From Ettlia oleoabundans (lineage: Eukaryota > Chlorophyta > Chlorophyceae > Chlamydomonadales), in assembly GCA_019693395.1 (NCBI GenBank), contig JAAMXP010003694.1:42602-106601 (forward strand): a stretch of 64,000 nucleotides of DNA. The letters are read 5' to 3'. Of this stretch, positions 22,565-32,422 are shown piece by piece. The stretch's first letter is position 1, and each line of letters begins with the position of its first letter. The position numbers were made by a program, and so were the translations under genes. Under the pieces are notes generated by a model. The model did no database searches and was not told the DNA's origin. It worked only from the letters and a program-made list of their open reading frames with translations.

Positions 22565-23980
22565 ATGAATTGGGACAATGAGAGCAGCGACAGTTTGTCC
22601 CTTGGCGGCGGTGAGACAAACCTGCCGAGCAGTGGTGCTTGCTTTGCCTGTGCCGGCCATTTTGGCCTTGACGATACCAATGGGGCATGCATTGTGGAGA
22701 TTCTGGAGCTGCACGCCTTCCTAGGCACTGGCGCTGCTACTGTTTTGCTGCTCCTGCCGCCACCCCCGACACCACCTGGCTGATGTGCAGACAGCCAGAT
22801 CAGTGATGGAGATGCGGCAGCATTGGGCATAAACACACAAGCGCCCGATTTCTATGATGCGGAAGCGGATGATAGAAATGAAGCATGGATCAAGGAAATG
22901 CGTGGGTGAGTGGGTCGGCGCTCGCGGCATGGAAGCGCAGGGGCTGCTTCTATTCTGCCCCTGCCTTTGGTGTGGCTTACAGCCTGCATGCTGTGTACTG
23001 CCACAGCATCGTCAGCTCAGCGCCCTGCGTATCATGGTGTCGCAACAGGGTATTGGCTTGTACAATAGGACTGCGCCTTCAAGCCCACCTTGCTGCATGT
23101 AACTTTACCACGCCTGCATTATCAAACAGTGTGCTGCACCCACCTTTTGAGTTCTCTGGCTCATCGTCCACCTCGCAGGTCACGCCGTTCAGACGCCATT
23201 CTCAGCTGCCCCCTCTGCTTCACCACAGTTTGCATTGAATGCCAACAGCATGCGCTGTATGACCACCAGTTCCGAGCCATGTTCGTCATGAACTGCAAGT
23301 AAGCGTGATCAGCTAGGGGGGCAGCCTGTTGGGAAACCGGTTTGGCAGCCCTGTTGCATGGAACACTGCTTGGTCAGAACCGTGCTGGGATGCCAGCTGG
23401 CATTCCAGATCAACTGCATTGCATAAGGCAGGCATGCTTGCGGTTGCTTCATCATGCAAAAGCCCATGCTGAGCTGGCACTGCATGTTGCCTGCTATACA
23501 ACTTCACCATGGGACCACCACTCGAGTTTCCTTTCTGCCAACTGTACCAGAGTGAAGACGAGAGAGGTGGTGACCGTGCCAACCCCACCCACTAAGCGCA
23601 GCAAGCAGAAAAAGTTGCGGCAACAACATGAGCAGCAACAAGAGCAGCAACAGCAGCAGGAGAGGCAGGAGGAGCACCAGCAGCACCATGACGAGGGGCA
23701 GCAGCTCGGCACCCCACAATCAGCCAGTGTTCCTCACCAGCAACAGCCGCTAACAGCAGCAGACAGTCAACAGCAGCAGCCAGAGCAGCAAGCGGCCTCA
23801 CAAGCAGCTGCTGCTTCTCAGCAACGACAGCAGGGCGAGGTCACAGCAACAGCGACACAGGCTCGCACAACAGACCAGCTCAATCCTGTGTGCTGCGCTG
23901 TTTGCGATACAGAAGTTGGGCTGCGGGACACGGCTGATGGTGTGTATCACTTTTTTAATGTGTTTGCAAGCAACTCATGA
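22565..23980 (+). CDS. EAPP: E2F-associated phosphoprotein (EAPP) homologue
   Basis: The ATG at 22565 opens an acidic, Ser-rich N terminus. A second exon gives FYDAEADDRNEAWIKEMRG, a strong EAPP signature. The next, after a CTCGCAG acceptor near 23180, gives SDAILSCPLCFTTVCIECQQ and FRAMFVMNCK, the CxxC-type zinc region. The last exon starts near 23553 (VKTREVVTVPTPP), runs through a Gln-rich insert of about 90 residues (coding strand rich in CAG/CAA), and ends with CCAVCDTEVGLRDTADG and VYHFFNVFASNS before the TGA at 23978-23980. The second CxxC pair and the HFFNV.ASNS end match EAPP. Vertebrate EAPP binds E2F and modulates cell-cycle transcription; the algal role is not known. The Gln tract is far longer than in animals. 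The exon joining the N terminus to DDRNEAW is approximate. Confidence 0.85.
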
Positions 23981-24670
23981 CATCTTTGTGCAACCAAGGA
24001 TCCTGCATGCCCGGCTCATTCGATACTGACTCTTCATGTTGTGCTTCCGGTTTGATTGCTTTGCTTTAGTTGCTACAATTCATGTGCTAGCGCCTGCTTG
24101 ATAAGTGGTGCGGCTTGTTACAACTGCATTGCAATTTAATTTATGGCTTTTAGCAAGCCTGTCAAGAAAGGTTGCAGCAAAAAATACCTGGCCATTGCGG
24201 CACGGCATGTGGGAAAGTAGCAGATAGTCGCCAGCATGCATAGAGCAATACATGGGGACAAGAAGGCCAATGGCAGGATGATTGATCATACATTGCAAAA
24301 AAAAACCAATCCATTGGGTTAATTGCTCTGATTCGTTGGTGCATGAAAATAGTGCGTCGATGGTGACAGACGGCGGGATGCAGCAGCAGGTTGTTCTTGG
24401 CAAAAAGAGGCGGAGACTGTATGTCGTGGCGCAATCAAGCCACAGCCAGGCTTTCTGGCATGCCAGCTGTCAGCTGGGCCGCCATGTCATCACCGAGCAT
24501 CATCAATCCTGCACCGGCCAAATGGAGGGGCTGGAAAGATAAACAGCAGTTCTTGCCACATTGGTTGTGCAGTAATGGCCAGTTGTGATTACCTGTTGTG
24601 ATACAAAACTGCTTAAGAGGGGTCACAGACTGCCATCAAAAGTGGGCTTGAAAATACCGCTGGTAGACTG
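23981..24670. other. Convergent 3' region, no gene seen
   Basis: The EAPP (+) and TsaE (-) genes end facing each other with about 690 bp between. The stretch is AT-richer than its neighbours and holds short ORFs on the minus strand without recognisable domains. Confidence 0.4.
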
Positions 24671-25947
24671 TCAATGTGTCTGGTAGACCATCCCACCTGC
24701 TGGAGGGCCTGAGATGGCAAGGTTGGCTTGCAGCAGCTCCACACGCACTTCCCAAGCACCCGTGTGGGGCATCACCGTCACAAGCCGCACATCCGAATCG
24801 GGTTGCTGCAGGGCAGGTGAAAGGTAGCATAGTGGTTGGCAGCTTGCCAAATACCAAATTGAATGCATAGCTAAGCTGCAGCAACAGGGAATGGAATACT
24901 GACGGCCGCCCTAGCCAACTGCATGTCCCTACTGCTCCACCCCAGCGTCTGCAGACCCACTAATAGTTTTGCGGCAGGCAGGTGCAAGCACTGCCCCGGC
25001 CACCTAGCCAGCCGGCGCACGCACCGAAGGCAGGCGGCGGAAGTAGATTGCCAGGCGCTGCTCTGGTGCGGCGCCCCACTCCCGCAGGTTCTCCGCCCAC
25101 TCAATCACTGATACTGCCATTGGGAAGGTGCCCGCAATCATCTCACACTCCTCATCGCTTGGGCGTGAGATATTGCCCACGTCGTAGTGCAGGATGGGAA
25201 GCTCTGCAGCAAAGCGAGGATCAGGCGTGAGCAGCAAGATTGCACAGCAAGCAAAGAGACGATGATTTTATCAGATCGTTGCGAGTCCATGCCCATGCCA
25301 AGGCTTGACGCAGCCCAAGCAATACGAGCGGGTGCGTAGGGCGATGCGGAGTTGACAGCTGCAGCAGGCACACCTCCATATTCGGCTGGGGCTACCAGGC
25401 CGTGCGGTGCGGTGTACTCATGTGGGCGCAGGCCTTGGGGTGGTGGCGGCACCTCCAGCGATTGGTCGGTTGTGGCGGCGCGAATGAAGGCGCGGCTGCA
25501 GGGCAACAGGCAGGGTTGCAGGAGCGCCAGCTAAAGCCAATCGCACCAAGACGTGACCCACTGGCTTTCAATCGTTTCTCACAGGTTGCTCTACTCTTCC
25601 TGTGCTTACTACTACTGGCATGTGCTGACATGGCCAGTCCGAGGCCCCAACCCGCTGCTGCAAGCCCCGCTGCAGCGTCCCCTTGACTCGATGCCTCACC
25701 TCCATGTGCTCTTGCCGGCTCCCGGATCTCCCTTCAGACAGTAGGCGTCGCCAGCCCGCAGGTCGCCGGCAAGGAGCTCTGCCAGCGTAGTTGTGGCATC
25801 CACACTGGTTGACAAAACCGTGAACTGCCTGCCAGTAAACTGCTCGGGCAGAGCTGCTGCACAGACCCGCGCCTGCAGCCTGCCGCAGCGCCGGGGCCCT
25901 GACCAGCTGGTTGGCAACACTGCGCGGTGTGATTTTATGGCCTGCAT
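24671..25947 (-). CDS. TsaE-like tRNA threonylcarbamoyladenosine biosynthesis ATPase, organelle-targeted
   Basis: The ATG at 25947 opens a basic, transit-like N terminus. Then come FTVLSTSVDATTTLAELLAG and DLRAGDAYCLKGDPGAGKST, the Walker A loop. Exon 1 ends at 25700. Exon 2 begins RAFIRAATTDQSLE near 25498. Exon 3 (about 25207-25005) gives LPILHYDVGNIS, PSDEECEMIAGTFPMAVSVI and EWAENL. Exon 4 (about 24811-24671) gives DVRLVTVMPHTGAWEV and the end MVYQTH. TsaE is the P-loop ATPase that drives the bacterial/plastid/mitochondrial TsaBD complex making t6A37 on ANN-decoding tRNAs. Two oddities: the usual SPT(F/Y) motif before the HxD strand is replaced by a Pro/Ala-rich segment (SASPYAPA), and the exon 2-3 joint is my best phase-consistent choice, not certain. 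Confidence 0.8.
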
Positions 25948-27104
25948 ATTGCGATGAATGCGGGGAGTTGCTCGGTCGCCAAATGGATGTCAATCTGGGT
26001 CTGGCAGGAATGGCAGCACAGCGCAGCATGGCCCAGCCAGCTGCTACCAAGTGTGGCATAGATCCATCACCGCTTAGCAATGATGCGAATGCAAGAGTGT
26101 TTCAAGGTTACACATCAGCAATGAGCCTGCTCATGCTGTCTGGCAGGTAAGACTTGATAAATGCCACCTTGCGGTTACAGCAACGTCAACCAAGAGCGGT
26201 TGCTTGTCACAAGTGTCACGTCCTCGATGACGTCCTCTGCGGCCAGGACATTCAACTCCAAATAGCACTCCAACTCGTGCGATTCTATGCGCCCCATGTG
26301 AACAAGGTTGTGGCAACGAACGGTAGAGTACAATCCTGCAACGCCCGTAAACCAGCGGTGCGAACCTGATGGGTAAGGCGGGGCAGTACAAAAGTGGAGT
26401 TGCCCTACTCGGTCAAAACACAGGAAACTAGTGTACAATGCTGTAAATCAACTAAACCAGGTACAGATTTACTAAGCAGCTTCTGCTGCAGTTACTGCTG
26501 TCACGGCTGTGGTACGCCAGCTTCTAAGTCAGCGTGCCTCAGCTGCCTCGCCTGATCCACACCCAGCGTCTGCCGCCGCATGCGGGGCACTGCAGCAGCA
26601 TTACATTGGCACACAGGCACGCAAGTAACAGGTTGGAGCATGCAATAATGCGGAGACTGCCCATCATGACGGCGCAATTTTTATATAGATTGGAGATCGT
26701 ATCACTAGCCTCACAATCCGGTGGCTGGAAGAAGTTGTAGTGTGCAGCATGGTCGCAGCAAACCCCTTTTTAAACAAGATGAGAGCAGGAACCGCAAAGT
26801 TCCCACCTATGGGTCGCATAGATCGAAGGCAGAGCCAGGCAGTGAGCAGGAAGATGCGCACAAGCCAGGCGCCGGCTCCCACCGCACCCTCGCCGCCACC
26901 TGCACAGCAAGGGGCGCAAATAACAACCAAAATGTCCGTACACCAACCGAAACATGCTTGTGGAAGCACCAGGTAGGTGGAAGTGCCATGCCTGTGGAAA
27001 CGTCAAGGGTCATCGCAGCCGATGTTTGGTTCCTGAAGTTCAGAGCTGCAACACGCCCGGATATACAACAGCGGCACGTGCAAAGCGGCCCAGACGCACC
27101 CCAC
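25948..27104. other. Intergenic region, one weak exon-like stretch
   Basis: About 1.16 kb lie between two minus-strand genes. On the minus strand, an acceptor-like TTGCAG is followed (about 26340-26175) by an open, acid-balanced frame containing MGRIESHELECYLEL and DVIEDVTLV, ending in TAA. It has no recognised family and no partner exon. Nothing else stands out. Confidence 0.3.
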
Positions 27105-28065
27105 TCAGCACCACTTGCCTTGCTCGGCAGCGGAGCTGAAAGTGAAGGCTCCCAGAAGGCAAAGCAGCAGTAGCGCCACGAAAGTGATAGACCAAGCGGC
27201 GGTGCTGCAGCCGCGAGCTTCCTCCGCCTCTTCGGGTGCCTGCCAGCCTTCAGGCACATCTTCCTGCCGCAAGTCACCCCCGGGCGGTACCACCACACGC
27301 GCAACAATGGCTCCTGTCTGCGGGTCTGCTAGCAGCACGATTCTGTTGTCCGCGTTGTCCACTTGGAGCTGAGCGACGAGGGGGGCTGGTGCAGGCCGCG
27401 GCGGCGGGTGCCGATAGGTGCCTTGGAAGCGCTGCTTGCAGATCTCACAGGTGACATTGTGCTTCTCATCAATCCAACGCTGGATGCACGCGTGGTGCGC
27501 CCACTGCAGGTGGAAAACACCAACAGCAGCAGCAGCAGCAGCCTTGTATGCAGCAGCAGAAGGGCAGGGCCAGTGGTGGTGCACAGCAGTGATGTCAAAG
27601 TGGAGGGATGCGGGAGGATAAAGCTTGAGCTTGGATTGAGCCCGGAATGACGAAAGATCCGGACAGGAGCACTCCAAGGGCAAGCAACAGCAAGTGAATG
27701 CTCAGAAGCCACAGCCGATGAGCTCCACGATGTCAGCCCAACAGCCGTGCAGAGACACTGCCCGCCGCGGCGGAGGGCGGCAGCTACGGCAGGGCCGAGG
27801 ATGAAAGAGGACTACTTGCACTCACCGCCATACTCCCACTACATGAACATGGCCTTTCCAGCCCTTCCGGATCGTCCTGGAGGCATATTCGGCAGGTTGG
27901 GGGTGCTTCGGCTGCAGTGGCTGCCGGCAGGGGCGGAGGACAGGCGCCAACCCCTTGTTTCCTGCTGTCGCCGCCCCCGGTGGCACCGCTGCTCGCCGGT
28001 TGCACGCTCTGACTTGCTACCATCAACAAGGGCTGGCTCTCCTCTTCTGCTCCTGGTCGGGTCAT
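27105..28065 (-). CDS. RING-CH (MARCH-type) membrane E3 ubiquitin ligase
   Basis: Exon 1 is 28065-27836, from MTRPGAEEESQPLLM through a Pro/Ala-rich stretch to CRICLQDDPEGLERPCSCSG. Exon 2 is 27503-27105 and begins WAHHACIQRWIDEKHN, VTCEICKQRF. Joined, they make a complete C4HC3 RING-CH finger (CxxC, CxC, HxxC, CxxC). The C-terminal part has a low-complexity linker, VPPGGDLRQEDVPEGW, and one strongly hydrophobic segment (ITFVALLLLCLLGAF) near the end, so the protein is probably tail-anchored with the finger in the cytosol. RING-CH proteins recruit E2 enzymes and ubiquitinate membrane proteins. The GTYRHPPPRP sequence after the finger is usual in the plant family. The start ATG is the first in frame and gives a plausible short N terminus. 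Confidence 0.88.
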
Positions 28066-28447
28066 CCCGGGCGAGGCTCTTGGCTGCGCAGACCGTGTAA
28101 CACACTCTCCTATCCAAGATGCTCCTCCGAGCTCAGAAGTTAAAGGAGGGTTGTCGGCTAAAACTCGACGCGTTCACCTAGGTGAGCAACAACCCTTGTG
28201 CTGCTTGGTAGTCCAGGGCGCGCTTCAGGCGAGCGCAAGGCTATACAGGCTACTGTGACCAGTGTGCCCGCAGAGTGGCTCAGTGTCAAAGTGCCATATG
28301 GACGCCAGCAGGGCGGAGGGCGGCCAAGGGCTCCTGCCTACGAGGCGGCAGCACCGGCTCAGGCAGGAGCTTGGGAGGGCAACTAACCCAGAAAGGTTTA
28401 TCGATGTAACGTTACAGGAGCAGGTTGCAGCGGGGTAGAGCATGCAA
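28066..28447. other. Intergenic region between two minus-strand genes
   Basis: These 382 bp separate the ASCC2 stop from the RING-CH start. They hold a 12-bp perfect palindrome, TCACCTAGGTGA (28174-28185), and no gene that I can see. Confidence 0.4.
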
Positions 28448-31400
28448 CTACCACAAACCCCGCCCCTGTTTGGCTGCTGCCCTATCTTTGCGGTGGTGGT
28501 TTGCCATGCCAGCCTTATGCTGATCCTTGTATCGATGGTCGTGCCTGCCGCGTCCCCTCCCGCCACCTCCGCTTGTAGAGCTTCCGCCAGCACCACTGCC
28601 CCTGCCTCCGACCGCTGAAGTACCAGCAGTGCCGGCGGTGGATGCTGCGGGCTGCCCCTCCGCTCCTTCCGGCTGCTCACGCGCCTGCTGCTCCTGGGCT
28701 CGCCACGGCTTGTTGCCCCCAGGACCCAGCCCCATGATTGCCTGCGCCGCCTGCTGAGCTGCCGCTAGCACCGCATCTGCTTCTTCACGGCTGCCGACCT
28801 CCTGCGCCCCAGGCTTAGCGTAGTTGTAAATGCGGCCATCCAGCACCCATAACTTGCTGCCCTTGGCCTTGGGGCCCCTCTGCTGCTGCTTACTGCCAGG
28901 CTGGAAGGTTGATGCCCCAGCCTGTTGGCCCGGCGCTGCAGCTGCTGACCGAGCCCCACCACCAGCTGCCTGTGGCTGCGACGGCAGCGCCAGGCCCTGC
29001 ATGGCGCGCTGCACAGCCGTGACTGAGGGTCCTGCCCCAGCCGCCTGAGTCGGCCTTGGCTCCAAACCCCGTGCAGGCGGCAGCACACCAGCTGCTTCCT
29101 CCTCTTCCTCTATCTCAGCCACCCCAGCTGCACCAAACTTCACCAAGTCCTCCATTGAATCGTCCCACTCATCATCATACTCCCACTGCAGGCAGGGAGC
29201 CATCCAATGCATACAAGAAATGCTTCAGGGAGAGGCAAAGTTCAGCCCAGATGGGTACCAACTGCAACAGGCGCAGCAGGCACCAGGCGGCGATGTGTGC
29301 AGGGTTGCAACCTACCGTCAGCAGGGAAATGAGTGCATACCTACAAAGCTACTCAAACAATGCGCCAAGCAAAGTATGCAGCAGGTAAAGCTTGGCTACC
29401 AACAGGGCCAGCTCTAGGTGCTCTACCACGACACGCCCCAAGGCGCACCTGAGCAGCAGAAGCGGCGGTGACGAGCGCTTCGCGGTAGGAAGCATCTCGT
29501 ACGTCCAAGTACCGCGCCGTCTTATTCTCCGCCTTGGTCGCGGTAGTTCTGGCTGATGCCGCTGCGGCCAATGCCGCGCCGCCGCCCTCGTGGCTGCTGC
29601 TGGGCAGAGCCACTGGGAACTCGGAGTCGTATGTGGGGGCCGAAGGGCGCTTGCCCCTGTCAGCGGCTGCCTGCCAGTCAGCCAGGGACAGCTGGGGGTC
29701 CAGCTCTGTCAGCTGGGCTGGTAGCAAGCCCTCCAACAATGCATTGATCACCCGCTCTGTGCTGCCGCCCAGCTGCTGCAGGCAGGCCGCCACAAACCCG
29801 TCCCCATAGTCAGGCAACAGGTCCCTGACCTGCATAGCGAGACCACAAAACCAAGGAGGTCACTGTTAGCAGAGAGTGGAACGTGGATTCAACCTGCTGA
29901 CATTGGTGTGTTGGTTTCACTACCAACAAAAGAGAGGGCCGGAGGCAGAAGCTTTGGATGGAGCAGCATGATGGGTGAACAGCAGCTGCAAGGCAATCAA
30001 CTGCTGGTAGTGACCTCCGGCCAGAGAAGCAAGCGCTCAGCTGCATTGCTGTGTCACGCTGCCACACATGGCTGCAGGTTGCAAGCACACGCCTGTTGAA
30101 TCTTCAACTTCAACGCAGCCAGGTCGCTGGCCGGAGACACGTGCTTTGTGCCACCGCCAGCGCCCGTAAAGCCGGCAATCCCATTGGTGGCACGGCTGCC
30201 GCCAGGCAGTGGCGGGCCGGGGGCTTCCGCCAGGCTGGCGACTCCCAGCAGAGCTGCCACATAGTCTGCCTGTGCTTCATCCAAAGAAGCGCTGCCGCTG
30301 AGCAGCGCAGCGTGGATGCTGCCTCCCAGCCCAAAGCGCTGCGCCAGCGCCTGACCAAGGCTCAAGCCGTTGCTGGAAGTGCCGAGGCTGGCAGTACCTC
30401 CGCCACCGGCCCCGCTTTCTTCCTCTCGGTGGCCCAGCAGCATGAGCGCCTGCAACAGCGCCTCGCCGCGCACCACTGCCGAGCCGCCACTGCTGCCTGC
30501 CGTGCTGCTTCCCGCTCCGCTGCCCCCGCTGCCGTCCGCTGCTGGCTGCAAGTAGCAGTGGAGCAGCAGCTGCTGCACCAGCCTTTCTGCTGCAAGCTCT
30601 ACATGGCACGCCCGCCTCATGAGCAGCAGCAGCTCAGGGCTGTTCGCGCCCCTGCCGGAACCTCGTGCCAGCTTGTGCACAGCGGGCAGCAGCTGGTCGT
30701 GCACAGCGCCCAGTGCCTCTATTAGCCCGGGGCCCTGCCGCAGCATGAGGGCTGCTGCTGCGGGGTAGGCTTGGATAAAGCTGGCCAGTGTAAGGCAGGT
30801 GTCCCTCAGATATGCCACACCATCTGCAGCCAGCAACGCAGACAGAGCCAGGTGTGAAGAGCCGTAGATGGACTGACAGGGCAAGCAGGGGAATGAGCAA
30901 GCATCGCATGTTTAGCAGCACATGCCGTCTCTTGACAGCGGCTGCTCTGCAGCCCCCCTCCCCCACCGCACGCATCCCGCTGCAGCCATCCCTTGGTTGA
31001 CGACTAACAGATTGATGTCTGTCGGCATGCATCCCCTAATGTGCACACACCTTGCAAGCTCTGCATCATCTCTGCCTCTTTAGCTGCTTTGCCAGCAGCG
31101 GTGAGGCATGCCTCTGCCACCTGGCCCAAGTTCTGTGCAACAATGGGTGCTGCCTGTGCCGCCTGGGTGCCCAGTCGTGGCAGCAGCGCAACTGCAGCAC
31201 CCACTAATCGTGACACCTGGCTGCCCGCATCACTCTTGCTGCTATTCAAGGCATGCGAGGCTGCAATGGCGCCGTACAGGGCGCAGATGTCTAGAAGGCG
31301 CGGGAAATCCAGCAGGCGTGAAAGCACACCAGCGCGGTCGGCTTTGGGGGGCGCACCCCGCTCCTCGCCACATACCCTGCAGCAGCAGACACAGATGTGA

Positions 31401-32001
31401 ACAAAATATATAACACAGGTTGTTGAGCAGGCATCAGCCCTAACTGAGCAAGGCATGGATGCTCCAATGCAGGAGACATATCGGCAGCACTACAGCATCA
31501 CTCACAGGCGGTGCAGCAAAGGCAGCATGCGGTGCCAGATGGCCAATTCTGTGGCTGACTGCTGCTGGAAGCCCTCATCGTAAGGCCGCCTGCATTTGAG
31601 GGGCATACATCACGGAGGACAGCTTAAGACCAGCTGTAAGGCACATCAGCTGCTTGGGTGCAGCAGATGGCACGCTGCTGCTGCCGTCCACCGTCCACCG
31701 CCTCCGTGTCCAATGTCCGCACCACATGCATTCCAACAATCGCTGCTGCTGTCGCTTTGGAAATCCGCAACCCAACGAAGCAACGGCACCTGGCATATTG
31801 CAGGAAGGTGGCAATAAGGAGCAAGAGGCTGGAGTCCGTCTTGGCCACAGCCCACAGCTCGTCAGCGGGAGCAGTGAGCAACCATTCAAGGTCTCCTTCG
31901 ATCACTGTGAATGCCTCACCCCCCGCCCCCGCAGATGCTCCATCAGCAGGCAAGAATGGCAGGAAGCGCTGCATGTTGAAATTTGGGGAACAGGGATGCA
32001 T
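28448..32001 (-). CDS. ASCC2: ASCC2 homologue (activating signal cointegrator 1 complex subunit 2), CUE domain
   Basis: The start is ATG at 32001 (or 31974). Exon 1 gives QRFLPFLPADG and VIEGDLEWLLTAPADELWAV. The next (about 31587-31505) gives RPYDEGFQQQSATELA and HRMLPLLHRL. The 31370-31080 exon gives RLLDFPRLLDICALYG. A long exon (about 30870-30100) gives YLRDTCLTLASFIQAYPAAA and a Gly/Ser-rich insert. The CUE domain is at about 29830-29700 (VRDLLPDYGDGFVAACLQQL, RVINALLEG). The C-terminal part has YDDEWDDSMEDL, an acidic run, KLWVLDGRIYNYAK and a basic GRGRGRHDHRYKDQHK tail ending at 28448. Human ASCC2 binds K63-linked ubiquitin through its CUE domain and works with ASCC3 in alkylation repair and ribosome rescue. 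The arrangement matches that family. Inner exon borders are approximate. Confidence 0.87.
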
Positions 32002-32422
32002 ACTTGGCTTACAGCTTGCGAATCACAACGACGGCGCGCCAACGAGCAGGCCAAGATGGACACGTCATCGCCGCCATCTGGCCGCCCGCCACACCCTGCC
32101 AGGGAAAGTCTTGAAGCTGTATGCTACGACCAAATGGAATCCGGACATTCGGTTAGTACGTTTTGGCCGCCGGTCATTGACATCACGCTTGGGCATGATA
32201 TCGATGATAATGCCGCTGAGCACTGCAGGGCAAAGGCTTGCTGGCGCCACCCTGTCTGCTTGCCAAAGCCTCGATTCGTTCTTGACGCTGTCTACAACAT
32301 CTACACTGCTTTCTAGTGATAAATAAACCGAGGTCTCTGAGAGCTTCTGCCGTCTGCTGCAACCTCTGTGTGCAGCCACTGCAATAGCTATTGCAATGCA
32401 AGCTTAGCTTGAATCACCACAA
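32002..32422. promoter_or_regulatory. Divergent 421-bp region between ASCC2 and chitobiase genes
   Basis: Two genes start from opposite ends. No coding signal is convincing here, so I take it as a shared promoter region. I see no identified motif. Confidence 0.3.

Noticed and set aside
26175..26391. Minus-strand open frame after a TTGCAG acceptor, possible small gene or exon
   Set aside because: No family match, no start exon and no neighbour it can join in phase; kept only in the region note.
28174..28185. Perfect palindrome TCACCTAGGTGA
   Set aside because: A single 12-bp palindrome is expected by chance in 64 kb; noted but not scored.
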